Source: Parahoeflea olei
GTDB taxonomy: Bacteria; Pseudomonadota; Alphaproteobacteria; Rhizobiales; Rhizobiaceae
NCBI RefSeq assembly: GCF_001703635.1
Contig: NZ_LQZT01000004.1
Coordinates: 65,465 to 129,464 of the forward strand
DNA: 64,000 nt
Direction: 5' to 3'
Notes under the pieces: model-generated
The model's database searches: none
Told to the model about the DNA's origin: nothing
What the model saw: only the letters and a program-made list of their open reading frames with translations
Program-made: the position numbers and the translations under genes
In this document: positions 20,881-31,850 of the stretch, piece after piece
Layout of the letters: each line of letters starts with the position of its first letter
Numbering within the stretch: position 1 is the first letter of the stretch

Positions 20881-22203
20881 ATGATCCCGCGTTACTCCCG
20901 CCCCGAAATGGTCCACGTCTGGTCGCCCGAATCCAAGTTCCGGATCTGGTTCGAGATCGAGGCGCATGCCTGCGATGCGCTCGCCGAACTGGGCGTGATC
21001 CCGAAGGAAGCGGCGCGCACCATTTGGGACAAGGGCGGCGCGGCCACCTTCGACATCGACCGCATCGACGAGATCGAGCGCGAGACCAAGCACGACGTCA
21101 TCGCCTTCCTAACGCATCTCGCCGAAATCGTCGGACCCGACGCGCGCTTCGTGCACCAGGGCATGACCTCGTCGGACGTGCTCGACACCTGTTTCTCGGT
21201 GCAGCTGGTCAAGGCCACCGATCTTCTGCTTGCCGACATGGACGCGCTTCTGGCCGCCATCAAGCGCCGCGCAATCGAGCACAAGGACACCGTCTGCATC
21301 GGCCGCTCGCACGGCATCCATGCCGAACCCGTAACCTTCGGCCTGAAGATGGCAGAGGCCTATGCCGAATTCGACCGCTGCCGCACCCGGCTCGTGAACG
21401 CCCGCGCCGAGATTGCCACCTGCGCCATTTCCGGCGCCGTCGGCACCTTCGCCAATATCGATCCGCGCGTCGAGGAACATGTCGCCAAGGCGCTGGGGCT
21501 CGAGGCCGAGCCGGTCTCGACCCAGGTGATCCCGCGCGACCGCCACGCCATGTTCTTCGCAACGCTGGGCGTGATCGCCTCCTCGATCGAGCGGGTCGCC
21601 ACCGAGATCCGGCACCTGCAGCGCACCGAGGTGCTCGAGGCCGAAGAATTCTTCTCCAAGGGCCAGAAGGGCTCGTCGGCGATGCCGCACAAGCGCAATC
21701 CGGTGCTGACCGAAAACCTCACGGGCCTCGCCCGGCTGGTGCGCATGGCGGTCACCCCGGCGATGGAGAACGTGGCGCTGTGGCACGAGCGCGACATTTC
21801 GCACTCTTCCGTCGAGCGCATGATCGGGCCGGACGCCACCGTCACCCTCGATTTCGCGCTGCACCGCCTGACCGGCGTGATCGACAAGCTGGTGGTCTAT
21901 CCCGAGCGCATGGCCGGCAACATGAACCGGCTCGGCGGGCTGGTGCATTCCCAGCGCATCCTGCTCGCGCTCACCCAGGCCGGCTCCTCCCGCGAGGACG
22001 CCTATCGCCTGGTGCAGCGCAACGCCATGAAGGTGTGGAACAGCTACCAGGTCTCGGGTGACTCCGAAGTCGACTTCCTGACCGAACTGCTCAATGACGA
22101 AGATGTTCGCAAGTATCTCTCTGAAACGGAGATCCGCGACCGCTTCGATCTTGGCTATCACACCAAGCATGTCGACACGATCTTCAATCGCGTCTTCGGC
22201 TGA
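20881..22203 (+). CDS. purB: adenylosuccinate lyase
   Basis: PurB catalyses two fumarate-releasing steps in purine synthesis: SAICAR to AICAR and adenylosuccinate to AMP. The 440-residue protein has the fumarase/aspartase superfamily signature GSSAMPHKRNP at residues 264-274. The substrate-binding segments TSSDVLDTC and GRSHGIHAEP are also present. I prefer ATG 20881 (MIPRYSRPEM) to an upstream TTG at 20866. Other purine genes (purC, S, Q, L) lie 2.5-7 kb downstream in the same orientation but in a separate unit. Confidence 0.96.
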   Translation: MIPRYSRPEMVHVWSPESKFRIWFEIEAHACDALAELGVIPKEAARTIWDKGGAATFDIDRIDEIERETKHDVIAFLTHLAEIVGPDARFVHQGMTSSDVLDTCFSVQLVKATDLLLADMDALLAAIKRRAIEHKDTVCIGRSHGIHAEPVTFGLKMAEAYAEFDRCRTRLVNARAEIATCAISGAVGTFANIDPRVEEHVAKALGLEAEPVSTQVIPRDRHAMFFATLGVIASSIERVATEIRHLQRTEVLEAEEFFSKGQKGSSAMPHKRNPVLTENLTGLARLVRMAVTPAMENVALWHERDISHSSVERMIGPDATVTLDFALHRLTGVIDKLVVYPERMAGNMNRLGGLVHSQRILLALTQAGSSREDAYRLVQRNAMKVWNSYQVSGDSEVDFLTELLNDEDVRKYLSETEIRDRFDLGYHTKHVDTIFNRVFG

Positions 22204-22217
22204 AATCCTTCCAGGGT

Positions 22218-22247
22218 GGCGGGTCGCGAAGACAGCCGCGGCCCGCC
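22218..22247 (+). terminator. terminator-like hairpin after purB
   Basis: GGCGGGTCGCG (22218-22228) pairs with CGCGGCCCGCC (22237-22247), 11 bp with one wobble and an 8-nt loop, 15 bp after the purB stop. No T-run follows, so it may stabilise the mRNA end or terminate inefficiently. Confidence 0.5.
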
Positions 22248-22363
22248 TGAATCAAGTCTGTCACAAAGCGTGAGCGCTCCGCCTCGCTCTCGCCTATTTG
22301 CTGCCGCGTTACCGCCCCTGTTCTCGGCCATGATCGCTTCATCCGTGAGAGATGGAGAGTTTC

Positions 22364-22597
22364 ATGCACGACATTCGCAGTTTCTCGACCGCCCAGCGGC
22401 AGAAGAACCAGGAACGGGGCTATGAGCCCCCCGACATGGCGGAAGCCAGCGCGGCGCTCTGGGTGGCGCTGGCCGCCATCATACTGATCATCGCCGGCCT
22501 GTCCCTGTTCGCCCACAACGGGCTCAACAATGGCGGCGCGCCGTTCGTGATCACGCCCTCGCCGCAGGCTGGAGACCATTTGTCCGCCGTGCAGTGA
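22364..22597 (+). CDS. small single-span membrane protein, unrecognised
   Basis: A 77-residue protein with a polar N-terminal third, one membrane segment at about residues 33-54 (WVALAAIILIIAGLSLF) and a short Gly/Pro-rich tail. I start it at ATG 22364 because GGAG lies at the right distance. No family is recognised. It lies alone between purB and the RBBP9-type hydrolase. Confidence 0.65.
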   Translation: MHDIRSFSTAQRQKNQERGYEPPDMAEASAALWVALAAIILIIAGLSLFAHNGLNNGGAPFVITPSPQAGDHLSAVQ

Positions 22598-22678
22598 CGG
22601 CGGTTCCGGACCCGGTTTCACCGGTTCTGACGGCATTCGGCGGTTGACATTTGTGCGGCACTCCGCCACCTCGGCCGC

Positions 22679-23233
22679 ATGAAAGCCGCCGAAGCAGACA
22701 TCCTGATCGTCCCCGGATACACCAATTCCGGCCCTGACCACTGGCAATCGCGCTGGCAGGCGCGCCTCTCCACCGCCCGCCGCGTCGAACAGGACGCCTG
22801 GGCCAAGCCGGTCTGCGAAGACTGGACCGCCCGGTTCGCCGACTATGTGGAAAAGGCCAAGCGGCCGGTGGTCGTCATCGCCCATTCGCTCGGCGTGGCC
22901 ACCGTGCTCAAGGCCGTGCCGCAATGCGGCGACAAGATCGCCGGCGCGTTTCTGGTGGCGCCGCCCGAAGTCGACAATCCCAAGATCAGGCCGCGTCACC
23001 TGATGACCTTCGGCCCCTATACGGAAGATCCGCTGCCGTTTCCCTCGATCGTGGTGGCAAGCCGCAACGATCCGTTCGGCTCCTTCACCCATGCCGGCGA
23101 CATGGCCAATGCCTGGGGCGCGATGCTCGTCGATGCCGGCGAAGCCGGGCACATCAACGCCGAATCCGGCCATGGTCCCTGGCCGGAAGGCATCATGGTG
23201 TTCGCGCATTTCCTGGCCCGGCTCACCCGCTGA
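22679..23233 (+). CDS. RBBP9/YdeN family serine hydrolase
   Basis: A compact 184-residue alpha/beta hydrolase. It has the family opening LIVPGYTNSGPDHWQSRWQ, a nucleophile elbow AHSLG with Ser70, an acid residue in SRNDPF, and a histidine in the C-terminal GHINAESGHGPWPEG. The triad looks complete, so it should be an active esterase. The physiological substrate of this family is not known. It has no signal peptide and stands alone. Confidence 0.88.
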   Translation: MKAAEADILIVPGYTNSGPDHWQSRWQARLSTARRVEQDAWAKPVCEDWTARFADYVEKAKRPVVVIAHSLGVATVLKAVPQCGDKIAGAFLVAPPEVDNPKIRPRHLMTFGPYTEDPLPFPSIVVASRNDPFGSFTHAGDMANAWGAMLVDAGEAGHINAESGHGPWPEGIMVFAHFLARLTR

Positions 23234-23269
23234 GCCTGCGCGGGGCGCGCGCCAGGCGCGCCTTCAGGC

Positions 23270-24031
23270 TCAGCCCCGGGCCTTGCCCAGCATCACCGCA
23301 GCCCCGGCCTGCATCAGGCCCGGATCGGTGTTAAGTGCGGCCAGCCGGTAGCCCATGGACGCAAAGCGCGGCACGTCCGCGGGATCGACCGCAAAAATCG
23401 CCGCATGCTTGCCGGCGGCGCGGGCCCTGCCGCCGATTTCGGCAATCACGTCCTGCAGTTCCGCATTGTGCGGATCGACCCCCGCCCCGTTGAACCAGGA
23501 GATCGACAGGTCGGACGGACCGACGAAGATCCCGTCGATGCCGTCGGTTTCCAGGATCTCGTCGAGTACGGCGAAGGCTTCCCGGGTCTCGATCATCGCC
23601 AGCGAGACCGTGCGCGCATTGGCTTCGGCGAAATAGCGCGCGGGCGTGAAATCGGAATAGACCTGCAGCGCCTTGGTCGGCCCCCAGGAGCGCTCGCCGA
23701 GCGGCGGGTATTTCATCGCGCGACCGAAAGCCCGCGCATCGGCCACCGAATTGATCATCGGCGCGATCACCGCCTCGAAGCCCATGTCGAGCCCCCGGCT
23801 GGCAAGGTCGTTGCGTCCCACGGGAATGCGCAGGATCGCGGGCTTGTTCGCCGCCACGATGCCCCGGACGGAGGCAAAGGCGGTCGATTCGCTGTGGGCG
23901 CCGTGCTGCATGTCGATGGTCACGGTATCGAACGGGCACGCGGCCATGAGTCCCGCCATCTCCGGCGAGGCCGAACCCGACCAGGCGGTGATCAGCATCT
24001 TGTCCTGATCCAGCAAATTCTTCAAATACAT
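23270..24031 (-). CDS. HpcH/HpaI family class II (metal-dependent) aldolase
   Basis: A 253-residue TIM-barrel aldolase of the pyruvate-aldolase family. It shows TVTIDMQHGAHS at about residues 38-49, MIETREA, and GIFVGPSDLSISW. These enzymes split 4-hydroxy-2-oxo acids such as 4-hydroxy-2-oxoheptanedioate into pyruvate and an aldehyde. No pathway genes surround it, so the substrate cannot be assigned. It lies convergent to the hydrolase upstream. Confidence 0.87.
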   Translation of the reverse strand: MYLKNLLDQDKMLITAWSGSASPEMAGLMAACPFDTVTIDMQHGAHSESTAFASVRGIVAANKPAILRIPVGRNDLASRGLDMGFEAVIAPMINSVADARAFGRAMKYPPLGERSWGPTKALQVYSDFTPARYFAEANARTVSLAMIETREAFAVLDEILETDGIDGIFVGPSDLSISWFNGAGVDPHNAELQDVIAEIGGRARAAGKHAAIFAVDPADVPRFASMGYRLAALNTDPGLMQAGAAVMLGKARG

Positions 24032-24111
24032 GTCACTCTCTCTCCCTGTCGCGGGTCCCCATGCGGCGGCTGTGTCCCCGCCCCGCGACCCGGCCCTCCT
24101 TCAAGACAACA

Positions 24112-24145
24112 AAAAACCGCCCACGGCAAGCCGAAGGCGGTTTTT
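24112..24145 (-). terminator. Rho-independent terminator after the ATPase zeta gene
   Basis: AAAAACCGCC (24112-24121) and GGCGGTTTTT (24136-24145) form a 10-bp stem around a 14-nt loop. Read leftward from the zeta gene, the stem ends in TTTTTT, as expected for a terminator. It lies 22 bp beyond that gene's stop. Confidence 0.8.
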
Positions 24146-24167
24146 CAGGAGCGCTGCCGCGCCCGAC

Positions 24168-24488
24168 TCAGCTGTTCTGGACCTGGTCGACCGCGACGGC
24201 CAGCAGTTCCTGCATGTGGCGGCGGATCTGGTGATCCGACTGCTCGACGCCCGCCGCATCGAAATCGCCGCGCACCTTGCGGAACACGTCCTCGTCGCCG
24301 ACTTCCTCGAGATCGGCCATCACCACCGACTTGGCATAGTCTTCGGCTTCCTGGCCGGATTTGCCGAGCAGTTCGGCAGCCCACAGGCCCAAAAGCTTGT
24401 TGCGGCGGGCTTCCGCCTTGAATTTCAGCTCCGCATCGTGGGCAAACTTGTTTTCGAATGCCTTTTCGCGATCATTCATGCTGCTCAT
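24168..24488 (-). CDS. F1-ATPase inhibitor zeta subunit (DUF1476)
   Basis: The 106-residue helical protein shows the DUF1476 hallmarks NDREKAFENKFAHD, KFKAEARRNKLLGLWAAELLG and GDEDVFRKVRGDF. In Paracoccus and other alphaproteobacteria this zeta subunit binds F1 and blocks ATP hydrolysis, much like mitochondrial IF1. Start at ATG 24488 (MSSMNDREK) because GGGAG lies 7 bp upstream. The ATP-synthase operons are not in the window. It is divergent from purC. Confidence 0.88.
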   Translation of the reverse strand: MSSMNDREKAFENKFAHDAELKFKAEARRNKLLGLWAAELLGKSGQEAEDYAKSVVMADLEEVGDEDVFRKVRGDFDAAGVEQSDHQIRRHMQELLAVAVDQVQNS

Positions 24489-24602
24489 GGTTGGCTCCCG
24501 GCTTTGAATCGACAGACCCCATATGGGTGTTGGCCCCATAAAACAAAAGAGCGGCGAAAGTGCAATCTAAACCCGCACTGCGCGCGCAAATCGGGGGACA
24601 CT

Positions 24603-24638
24603 GCCGATAACGGCGTTGTGAAACGCCGGACAATCGGC
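24603..24638. promoter_or_regulatory. two-part hairpin upstream of purC
   Basis: CGGCGTT (24611-24617) and AACGCCG (24622-24628) pair over a GTGA tetraloop. An outer GCCGAT (24603-24608) with ATCGGC (24633-24638) extends the structure across a small internal loop. It lies about 75 bp before purC and could be an operator dyad or part of the mRNA leader. No T-run follows. Confidence 0.4.
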
Positions 24639-24712
24639 TAAAGCACGGCTCAAAATCGACCCAAAGCCGAGTTGCCGCGGCTTCAGCCGGCTCAACTGAC
24701 AGAGATCCCCAC

Positions 24713-25477
24713 ATGACCCGTCGCCGCCGTATCTATGAGGGTAAGGCCAAGATCCTCTATGAAGGCCCCGAACCCGGTACGCTGATCCAGTTCTTCAAGG
24801 ACGACGCCACCGCCTTCAACAAGAAGAAGCACGATGTCGTTGACGGCAAGGGCGTGCTCAACAACCGGATTTCCGAGTATATCTTCTCGCATCTGAACCG
24901 GATCGGCATCCCCACCCACTTCATCCGCCGCATCAACATGCGCGAGCAGCTGATCAAGGAAGTCGAGATCATCCCGCTCGAGGTGGTGGTGCGCAATGTC
25001 GCCGCCGGCTCGCTGTCCAAGCGGCTGGGCATCGAGGAAGGCACCGTGCTGCCGCGCTCGATCATCGAATTCTACTACAAGGCCGACGCGCTCGACGACC
25101 CGATGGTGTCGGAAGAGCATGTCACCGCCTTCGGCTGGGCAAGCCCCCAGGAAATCGACGACATCATGGCGCTCGCCATCCGCGTCAACGACTTCCTGAC
25201 CGGCCTGTTCCTGGGCGTCGGCATCCAGCTGGTCGATTTCAAGATCGAATGCGGCCGGCTGTTCGAAGGCGACATGATGCGCATCGTCGTCGCCGACGAG
25301 ATCTCGCCCGATTCCTGCCGCCTGTGGGACGTCAACACCCAGGCCAAGTTCGACAAGGACGTCTTCCGCCGCGACCTGGGCAACCTGGTCGAAGCCTACC
25401 AGGAAGTCGCCCGCCGGCTCGGCATCATGAATGAAAACGAGATGAACCGTCCCTCCGGACCGGTTCTCGTCAAGTAA
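24713..25477 (+). CDS. purC: phosphoribosylaminoimidazole-succinocarboxamide synthase
   Basis: PurC joins CAIR and aspartate with ATP to give SAICAR in purine synthesis. The 254-residue protein has the family marks [11 protein letters not shown] near the N-terminus, the [26 protein letters not shown] stretch in two adjoining parts, and [10 protein letters not shown] and [13 protein letters not shown] further on. It opens the purC-purS-purQ cluster. A 19-bp gap with a GGAG site leads to purS. Confidence 0.96.
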   Translation: MTRRRRIYEGKAKILYEGPEPGTLIQFFKDDATAFNKKKHDVVDGKGVLNNRISEYIFSHLNRIGIPTHFIRRINMREQLIKEVEIIPLEVVVRNVAAGSLSKRLGIEEGTVLPRSIIEFYYKADALDDPMVSEEHVTAFGWASPQEIDDIMALAIRVNDFLTGLFLGVGIQLVDFKIECGRLFEGDMMRIVVADEISPDSCRLWDVNTQAKFDKDVFRRDLGNLVEAYQEVARRLGIMNENEMNRPSGPVLVK

Positions 25478-25496
25478 GCCTGGGGAGTAACCGGAG

Positions 25497-25739
25497 ATGA
25501 TCAAGGCACGCGTGACAGTGACGCTCAAGAACGGCGTCCTCGACCCGCAGGGCAAGGCCATCGAGCACGCGCTCGGAGGCTTGGGCTTTTCCGGCGTCGG
25601 CCAGGTCCGCCAGGGCAAGGTGTTCGACGTGGTGCTGGAGACGTCCGACCGCGCCAAGGCCGAAGCCGAACTCAAGGACATGGCCGCCAAGCTCCTCGCC
25701 AACACGGTGATCGAGGATTTTTCGGTCGAGGTGCTCTGA
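25497..25739 (+). CDS. purS: phosphoribosylformylglycinamidine synthase subunit PurS
   Basis: PurS is the small bridging subunit of three-part FGAM synthase, holding PurQ to PurL. The 80-residue protein has the typical opening KARVTVTLKNGVLDPQGKAI and the GFSGVGQVRQGKVFD segment. It ends 3 bp before purQ. Confidence 0.95.
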   Translation: MIKARVTVTLKNGVLDPQGKAIEHALGGLGFSGVGQVRQGKVFDVVLETSDRAKAEAELKDMAAKLLANTVIEDFSVEVL

Positions 25740-25742
25740 GCC

Positions 25743-26417
25743 ATGAAAGCCGCAGTCGTCCTGCTCCCCGGTTTGAACCGCGATCGCGACATGATCGCGG
25801 CGCTGACCAAGATCTCCGGCCAGGCGCCGCAGACGGTCTGGCAAACCGAATCCGCCATCGATGACGATGTCGACCTGATCGTCATTCCCGGCGGTTTTTC
25901 CTATGGCGACTACCTGCGCTGCGGCGCCATCGCCGCGCGAATGCCGGTGATGCAGGCGGTGCGCGAGAAGGCCGAAAGGGGCACCCGCGTGATCGGCGTG
26001 TGCAACGGCTTCCAGATCCTGCTCGAAGCAGGCCTGCTACCCGGCGCGCTGATGCGCAACGCCTCGCTCAAATTCGTCTGCCGCGAAGTCCGGCTGGAGG
26101 TCGCCAACGCCGACACCGCCTTTACCCGCGGCTACAGCCAGGGCCAGATCATCCGCTGCCCGGTGGCCCATCACGACGGCAATTATTTCGCCGAGGCCGA
26201 CACGCTCAAGCGCATCGAGGACGGCGGCCAGGTGGCGTTCCGCTACACCGCCGAGACCAACCCCAACGGCTCGGTCAACAACATTGCCGGCATCGTCAAC
26301 GAGGCCGGCAATGTGCTCGGCATGATGCCGCACCCGGAAAACCTGATCGAATCCGCCCATGGCGGCGCCGACGGGCGCGCCCTGTTCGAAGCGGCCCTCG
26401 GGCTCGTCGACGCCTGA
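25743..26417 (+). CDS. purQ: phosphoribosylformylglycinamidine synthase subunit PurQ (glutaminase)
   Basis: PurQ releases ammonia from glutamine for FGAM synthesis. The 224-residue class I amidotransferase has the nucleophile Cys87 in [12 protein letters not shown], the oxyanion region [14 protein letters not shown], and the C-terminal [15 protein letters not shown] supplying His and Glu. purL follows after about 740 bp that hold an unrelated lipoprotein gene. Confidence 0.96.
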   Translation: MKAAVVLLPGLNRDRDMIAALTKISGQAPQTVWQTESAIDDDVDLIVIPGGFSYGDYLRCGAIAARMPVMQAVREKAERGTRVIGVCNGFQILLEAGLLPGALMRNASLKFVCREVRLEVANADTAFTRGYSQGQIIRCPVAHHDGNYFAEADTLKRIEDGGQVAFRYTAETNPNGSVNNIAGIVNEAGNVLGMMPHPENLIESAHGGADGRALFEAALGLVDA

Positions 26418-26636
26418 GGGCATCGATGCAGCAGGCCGCTCACCCGTCGCGCCTGAAAGGGCCTGACAGGGGCGCCACCCGTCTCCGGCCGGATGGCGAC
26501 GCCGCTTCGCTTGCGTCGTAACGCTTGTCGGTTCGGGGCGCCCCGCCGGTTGCGCCCGCTTCGCGGCATCGGGAATCGTGCTAAGGCACGGGCATGAACG
26601 GTCCGGAGCCTTGCCCGGCCCTATCGGGAGACAGCG

Positions 26637-27014
26637 ATGAAGCGATTTTGGCGAATGCATGTCGTGGCCCTGGCGCTGGCGCTCTCGGGCTGCGGCCCGA
26701 GTTCCAAGCCCCCTTCGGCCTCGGGCGCGCATGCGGCCGCGGTCGCCACACTGCAGCGCGTCAACACCCAGGCACATGCCTGCTGGCTGAAAGACAGCGC
26801 GTTTTCCGGCTACGGCATCGTCCCCGAACTCGACACCGCAGGCACGCCGCGGCTCCTGGTGGTGCCGCGCGGCAAGCCGCAATCGCTGCCGCAGGCGGTG
26901 ATCGTCGCCTCCGCCGACCGTGCCCAGTTCTACGGGCCGCTCTCCTCCGCGCCGATCGCCACCCGGATCAACTCCGACATTTCGCGCTGGGCGGCGGGCC
27001 GGGCCGGCTGCTAG
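26637..27014 (+). CDS. small predicted lipoprotein, unrecognised
   Basis: The 125-residue product has a type II signal peptide with lipobox ALSGC, lipidated cysteine at residue 19, followed by a Ser/Pro/Ala linker and a domain of about 85 residues with cysteines in ACWLKD and at the C-terminus. I do not recognise the domain. It sits between purQ and purL in the same direction, with about 220 bp before it and 150 bp after it, so it may have its own promoter. Confidence 0.68.
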   Translation: MKRFWRMHVVALALALSGCGPSSKPPSASGAHAAAVATLQRVNTQAHACWLKDSAFSGYGIVPELDTAGTPRLLVVPRGKPQSLPQAVIVASADRAQFYGPLSSAPIATRINSDISRWAAGRAGC

Positions 27015-27161
27015 CGGCATCCTGTCCCCAGGCGGACTGCACAGGCCGAATCCACAGATTTGCCCGCAGATCGACGATTGAGGCGAAATTCAAGGTGCCA
27101 TCCGGCGCGCCAGTGCGCTATAGGCTCGACAACGCGTATGACCAGAAGGGCGACCGCCGCC

Positions 27162-29393
<2,232 letters not shown>

Positions 29394-29414
29394 CCCGATC
29401 AGGAGCCCTGCCCG

Positions 29415-29648
29415 ATGCCGATGAGTGCGAATGACATTGAGAAGATGATCAAGGCTGCGATTCCCGACGCCCAGGTCACGATCCGCGACCTGGCCGGCGA
29501 CGGCGATCACTACGCGGCCGAAGTGGTCGCCGAGAGTTTTCGGGGCAAGTCCCGCGTGCAGCAGCACCAGATGGTCTACCAGGCACTGCAAGGCAATATG
29601 GGCGGCCCGCTGCATGCGCTCGCGCTGCAGACGAGCATTCCCGAATAG
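29415..29648 (+). CDS. bolA: BolA family protein
   Basis: BolA proteins pair with monothiol (CGFS) glutaredoxins to carry or sense [2Fe-2S] clusters. The 77-residue protein has the BolA fold signature FRGKSRVQQHQMVYQAL with the conserved histidine. Its likely partner grxD lies 1.3 kb downstream. In many alphaproteobacteria purL, bolA and grxD are adjacent; here two genes intervene. ATG 29421 (MSANDIE) is an alternative start. Confidence 0.92.
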   Translation: MPMSANDIEKMIKAAIPDAQVTIRDLAGDGDHYAAEVVAESFRGKSRVQQHQMVYQALQGNMGGPLHALALQTSIPE

Positions 29649-29657
29649 GCTCACCCC

Positions 29658-29951
29658 ATGGCCGGATTTCTCGAAGATCTCGTCTCACAGGTCATGGAAG
29701 GCGTGGTCGATGGCCTGACCCAAAAGACCACGAAGCGGCGCACGCCGCGCACCAGCACAAGCCGCAAGAAACAGGCGGCCCGGCGCAAGAAATCGGTCAA
29801 GACCACGCTTGAAAAGGCGCTGACGGAGGTTCTGTCTGGAACCCAGACCGCCAGCAAGCGGACCAGGACCCGCAAGCTGGCGACACGAGCCACGCGACGC
29901 GCCAAGGCCACCCGTGCCCGGACTCCACGCAAGCCCCGGACGCCAGCCTGA
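29658..29951 (+). CDS. small Lys/Arg/Thr-rich basic protein, unrecognised
   Basis: The 97-residue protein begins with a short amphipathic part (FLEDLVSQVMEGVVDGL). It continues as a highly basic, repetitive Lys-Arg-Thr-Ala tail with many TR and RK pairs, recalling histone-like or nucleic-acid-binding tails. It starts 9 bp after bolA but has a poor ribosome site, so coupling to bolA is possible. No family recognised; the coding call rests on position, length and composition. Confidence 0.5.
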   Translation: MAGFLEDLVSQVMEGVVDGLTQKTTKRRTPRTSTSRKKQAARRKKSVKTTLEKALTEVLSGTQTASKRTRTRKLATRATRRAKATRARTPRKPRTPA

Positions 29952-30005
29952 CGGCAGACCCACGGCGGGAATCTGCTGCTGTGGTCGGCATTTGGAACGA
30001 CGGCT

Positions 30006-30842
30006 TCAGCTTTCGGGCGAGCTGGGTTTTTCGAACACCGCCACGATCGGACCGGCCGGCTCGCCCGGGTCGATTTCCATGTCCGTGCCCCAGGCGAGGC
30101 TTGAAACGCTGCCGTCGAAAAAGAGCGCGTCGGGGCACTGCGCCACGTCCCGGAACAGCCGCGCGAACGCCCCGAAGCTCACCGGGTCGCGCGTGATCGC
30201 GAACACCAGCTTGCCGTCTGCCCGCACGCCCACACCGTTGCGGATATACCGGGTCGTGCCGTCGGGAAGGATGCGCGGATGGATCTCGCCGCCGATCACC
30301 AGCATCGGCCCGGACTGGGTGGCAAAGGCAGGCGCGATCCCCGCCTCGCGGTAGGCCTCCGTCTCCATCACCCCTGCCGATCCATCGGCGCGCAAGAAGA
30401 ACACGCCGTTGGGCTTGAGGTAGAAATTGCCGAACCCGCCACCGGTGTTGAGCGGCGACAGTTCCACCCCGTCCTCGACATAGAGCCCGACCGGCGTCAT
30501 GTCGGCGTGATACATCCCGGCATTCATGGCGAGCACCGGTGTCCTGCCCTCGGCCGCGAGCGCGGCCACGGCGGAGCGGACCCGCCCATGGGGCTTGCCG
30601 CTCTCGCCGCGGTAGACGAGCCTCGTTGCATGATCGGCCGGATCGACCACGCACAGGATCGCGCGCGCGCCCTCGAAGGTCGTTTCGGAACAGATGTCGG
30701 GGCGGACCGCTGCCGTCATCGGCGGTGCCTCCCCAGTGCCGGTGGCACGATCGCGGCGCGGCCCGTGCCATGCCAGAAGTGCTGTCGCCGCCGCCACCAC
30801 GATGAGCGCGATCCAAAAGATGACGGTGCGACGCATCGACAT
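30006..30842 (-). CDS. phosphodiester glycosidase (NAGPA-domain) family protein
   Basis: The 278-residue protein has an N-terminal membrane anchor or signal (about residues 6-26) and a NAGPA-like domain with VLAMNAGMYHADMTPVGLYVEDG, LNTGGGFGNFYLKPNGVF, SGPMLVIGGEIHP, and ALFFDGSVSSLAWG. The family includes the enzyme that uncovers mannose-6-phosphate in animals. In bacteria these periplasmic proteins are poorly characterised and may hydrolyse sugar phosphodiesters or act on the cell wall. It is inserted, in opposite orientation, between bolA and grxD. Confidence 0.83.
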   Translation of the reverse strand: MSMRRTVIFWIALIVVAAATALLAWHGPRRDRATGTGEAPPMTAAVRPDICSETTFEGARAILCVVDPADHATRLVYRGESGKPHGRVRSAVAALAAEGRTPVLAMNAGMYHADMTPVGLYVEDGVELSPLNTGGGFGNFYLKPNGVFFLRADGSAGVMETEAYREAGIAPAFATQSGPMLVIGGEIHPRILPDGTTRYIRNGVGVRADGKLVFAITRDPVSFGAFARLFRDVAQCPDALFFDGSVSSLAWGTDMEIDPGEPAGPIVAVFEKPSSPES

Positions 30843-30942
30843 AGTCTCCGGTTAAAAGGGGCTGCTTCTTGTGTTGTCATGCCGGCCGCGTTATCTGAAG
30901 GCAAAGAAATATCGTGGCCACACGTTTTGAAAGGATACAACG

Positions 30943-31275
<333 letters not shown>

Positions 31276-31298
31276 TGCTCACTTGAAAAACAGACGGC

Positions 31299-31323
31299 AA
31301 GAGGCGGATTTTCCGCCTCTTTT
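31299..31323 (+). terminator. Rho-independent terminator of grxD
   Basis: GAGGCGGA (31301-31308) and TCCGCCTC (31312-31319) form an 8-bp stem with a TTT loop, extended by two A-T pairs and followed by TTTT. Confidence 0.88.
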
Positions 31324-31367
31324 CGTTTCAGGAAACGGCAATTGCCATCACTGACGGGAGTCTCTTC

Positions 31368-31850
31368 ATGACCTGGACCATCTACCTGTCGGGCGAAATC
31401 CACACCGACTGGCGCGAACGGATCGAATCCGGCGCCGCGGAGGCGGGCCTCGCCGTGCGCTTCACCGCACCGGTCACGCATCACGAAGCCTCGGACGACG
31501 CCGGCGTCGCGATCCTCGGCGCGGAAGCCGAAAAATTCTGGCACGACCACAAGGGCGCGCAGGTCAACGCCATCCGCACCCGCACCCTGATCGGCAAGGC
31601 CGACATCGTGGTCGTCCGCTTCGGCGAGAAATACAAGCAGTGGAATGCAGCTTTCGACGCGGGCTACGCGGCAGCGCTCGGCAAGCCACTGATCGTCATG
31701 CACCAGGACGAGCACGCCCACGCGCTCAAGGAGGTCGATGCGGCAGCGCTCGCCGTCGCCAAGACCCCGGAGCAGGTGGTCGCCATCCTGCGCTATGTCA
31801 TCGACGGCGCGCTCGAGGGTTACACCGATGGCAAGGACGCCGCCCGATGA
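31368..31850 (+). CDS. YtoQ family protein
   Basis: The 160-residue protein matches the YtoQ family: IYLSGEIHTDWRERI at the start, FTAPVTHHEASDD, and the C-terminal AAFDAGYAAALGKPLIVMHQDE. The last segment, with GKADIVVVRFGEKYKQWN before it, has the general pattern of nucleoside 2-deoxyribosyltransferase-like folds (a strand, then the E/D-x-GYA-x-A-x-GKP loop). A nucleotide or base substrate is therefore plausible but unproven. Its stop overlaps the next start by ATGA. Confidence 0.82.
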   Translation: MTWTIYLSGEIHTDWRERIESGAAEAGLAVRFTAPVTHHEASDDAGVAILGAEAEKFWHDHKGAQVNAIRTRTLIGKADIVVVRFGEKYKQWNAAFDAGYAAALGKPLIVMHQDEHAHALKEVDAAALAVAKTPEQVVAILRYVIDGALEGYTDGKDAAR

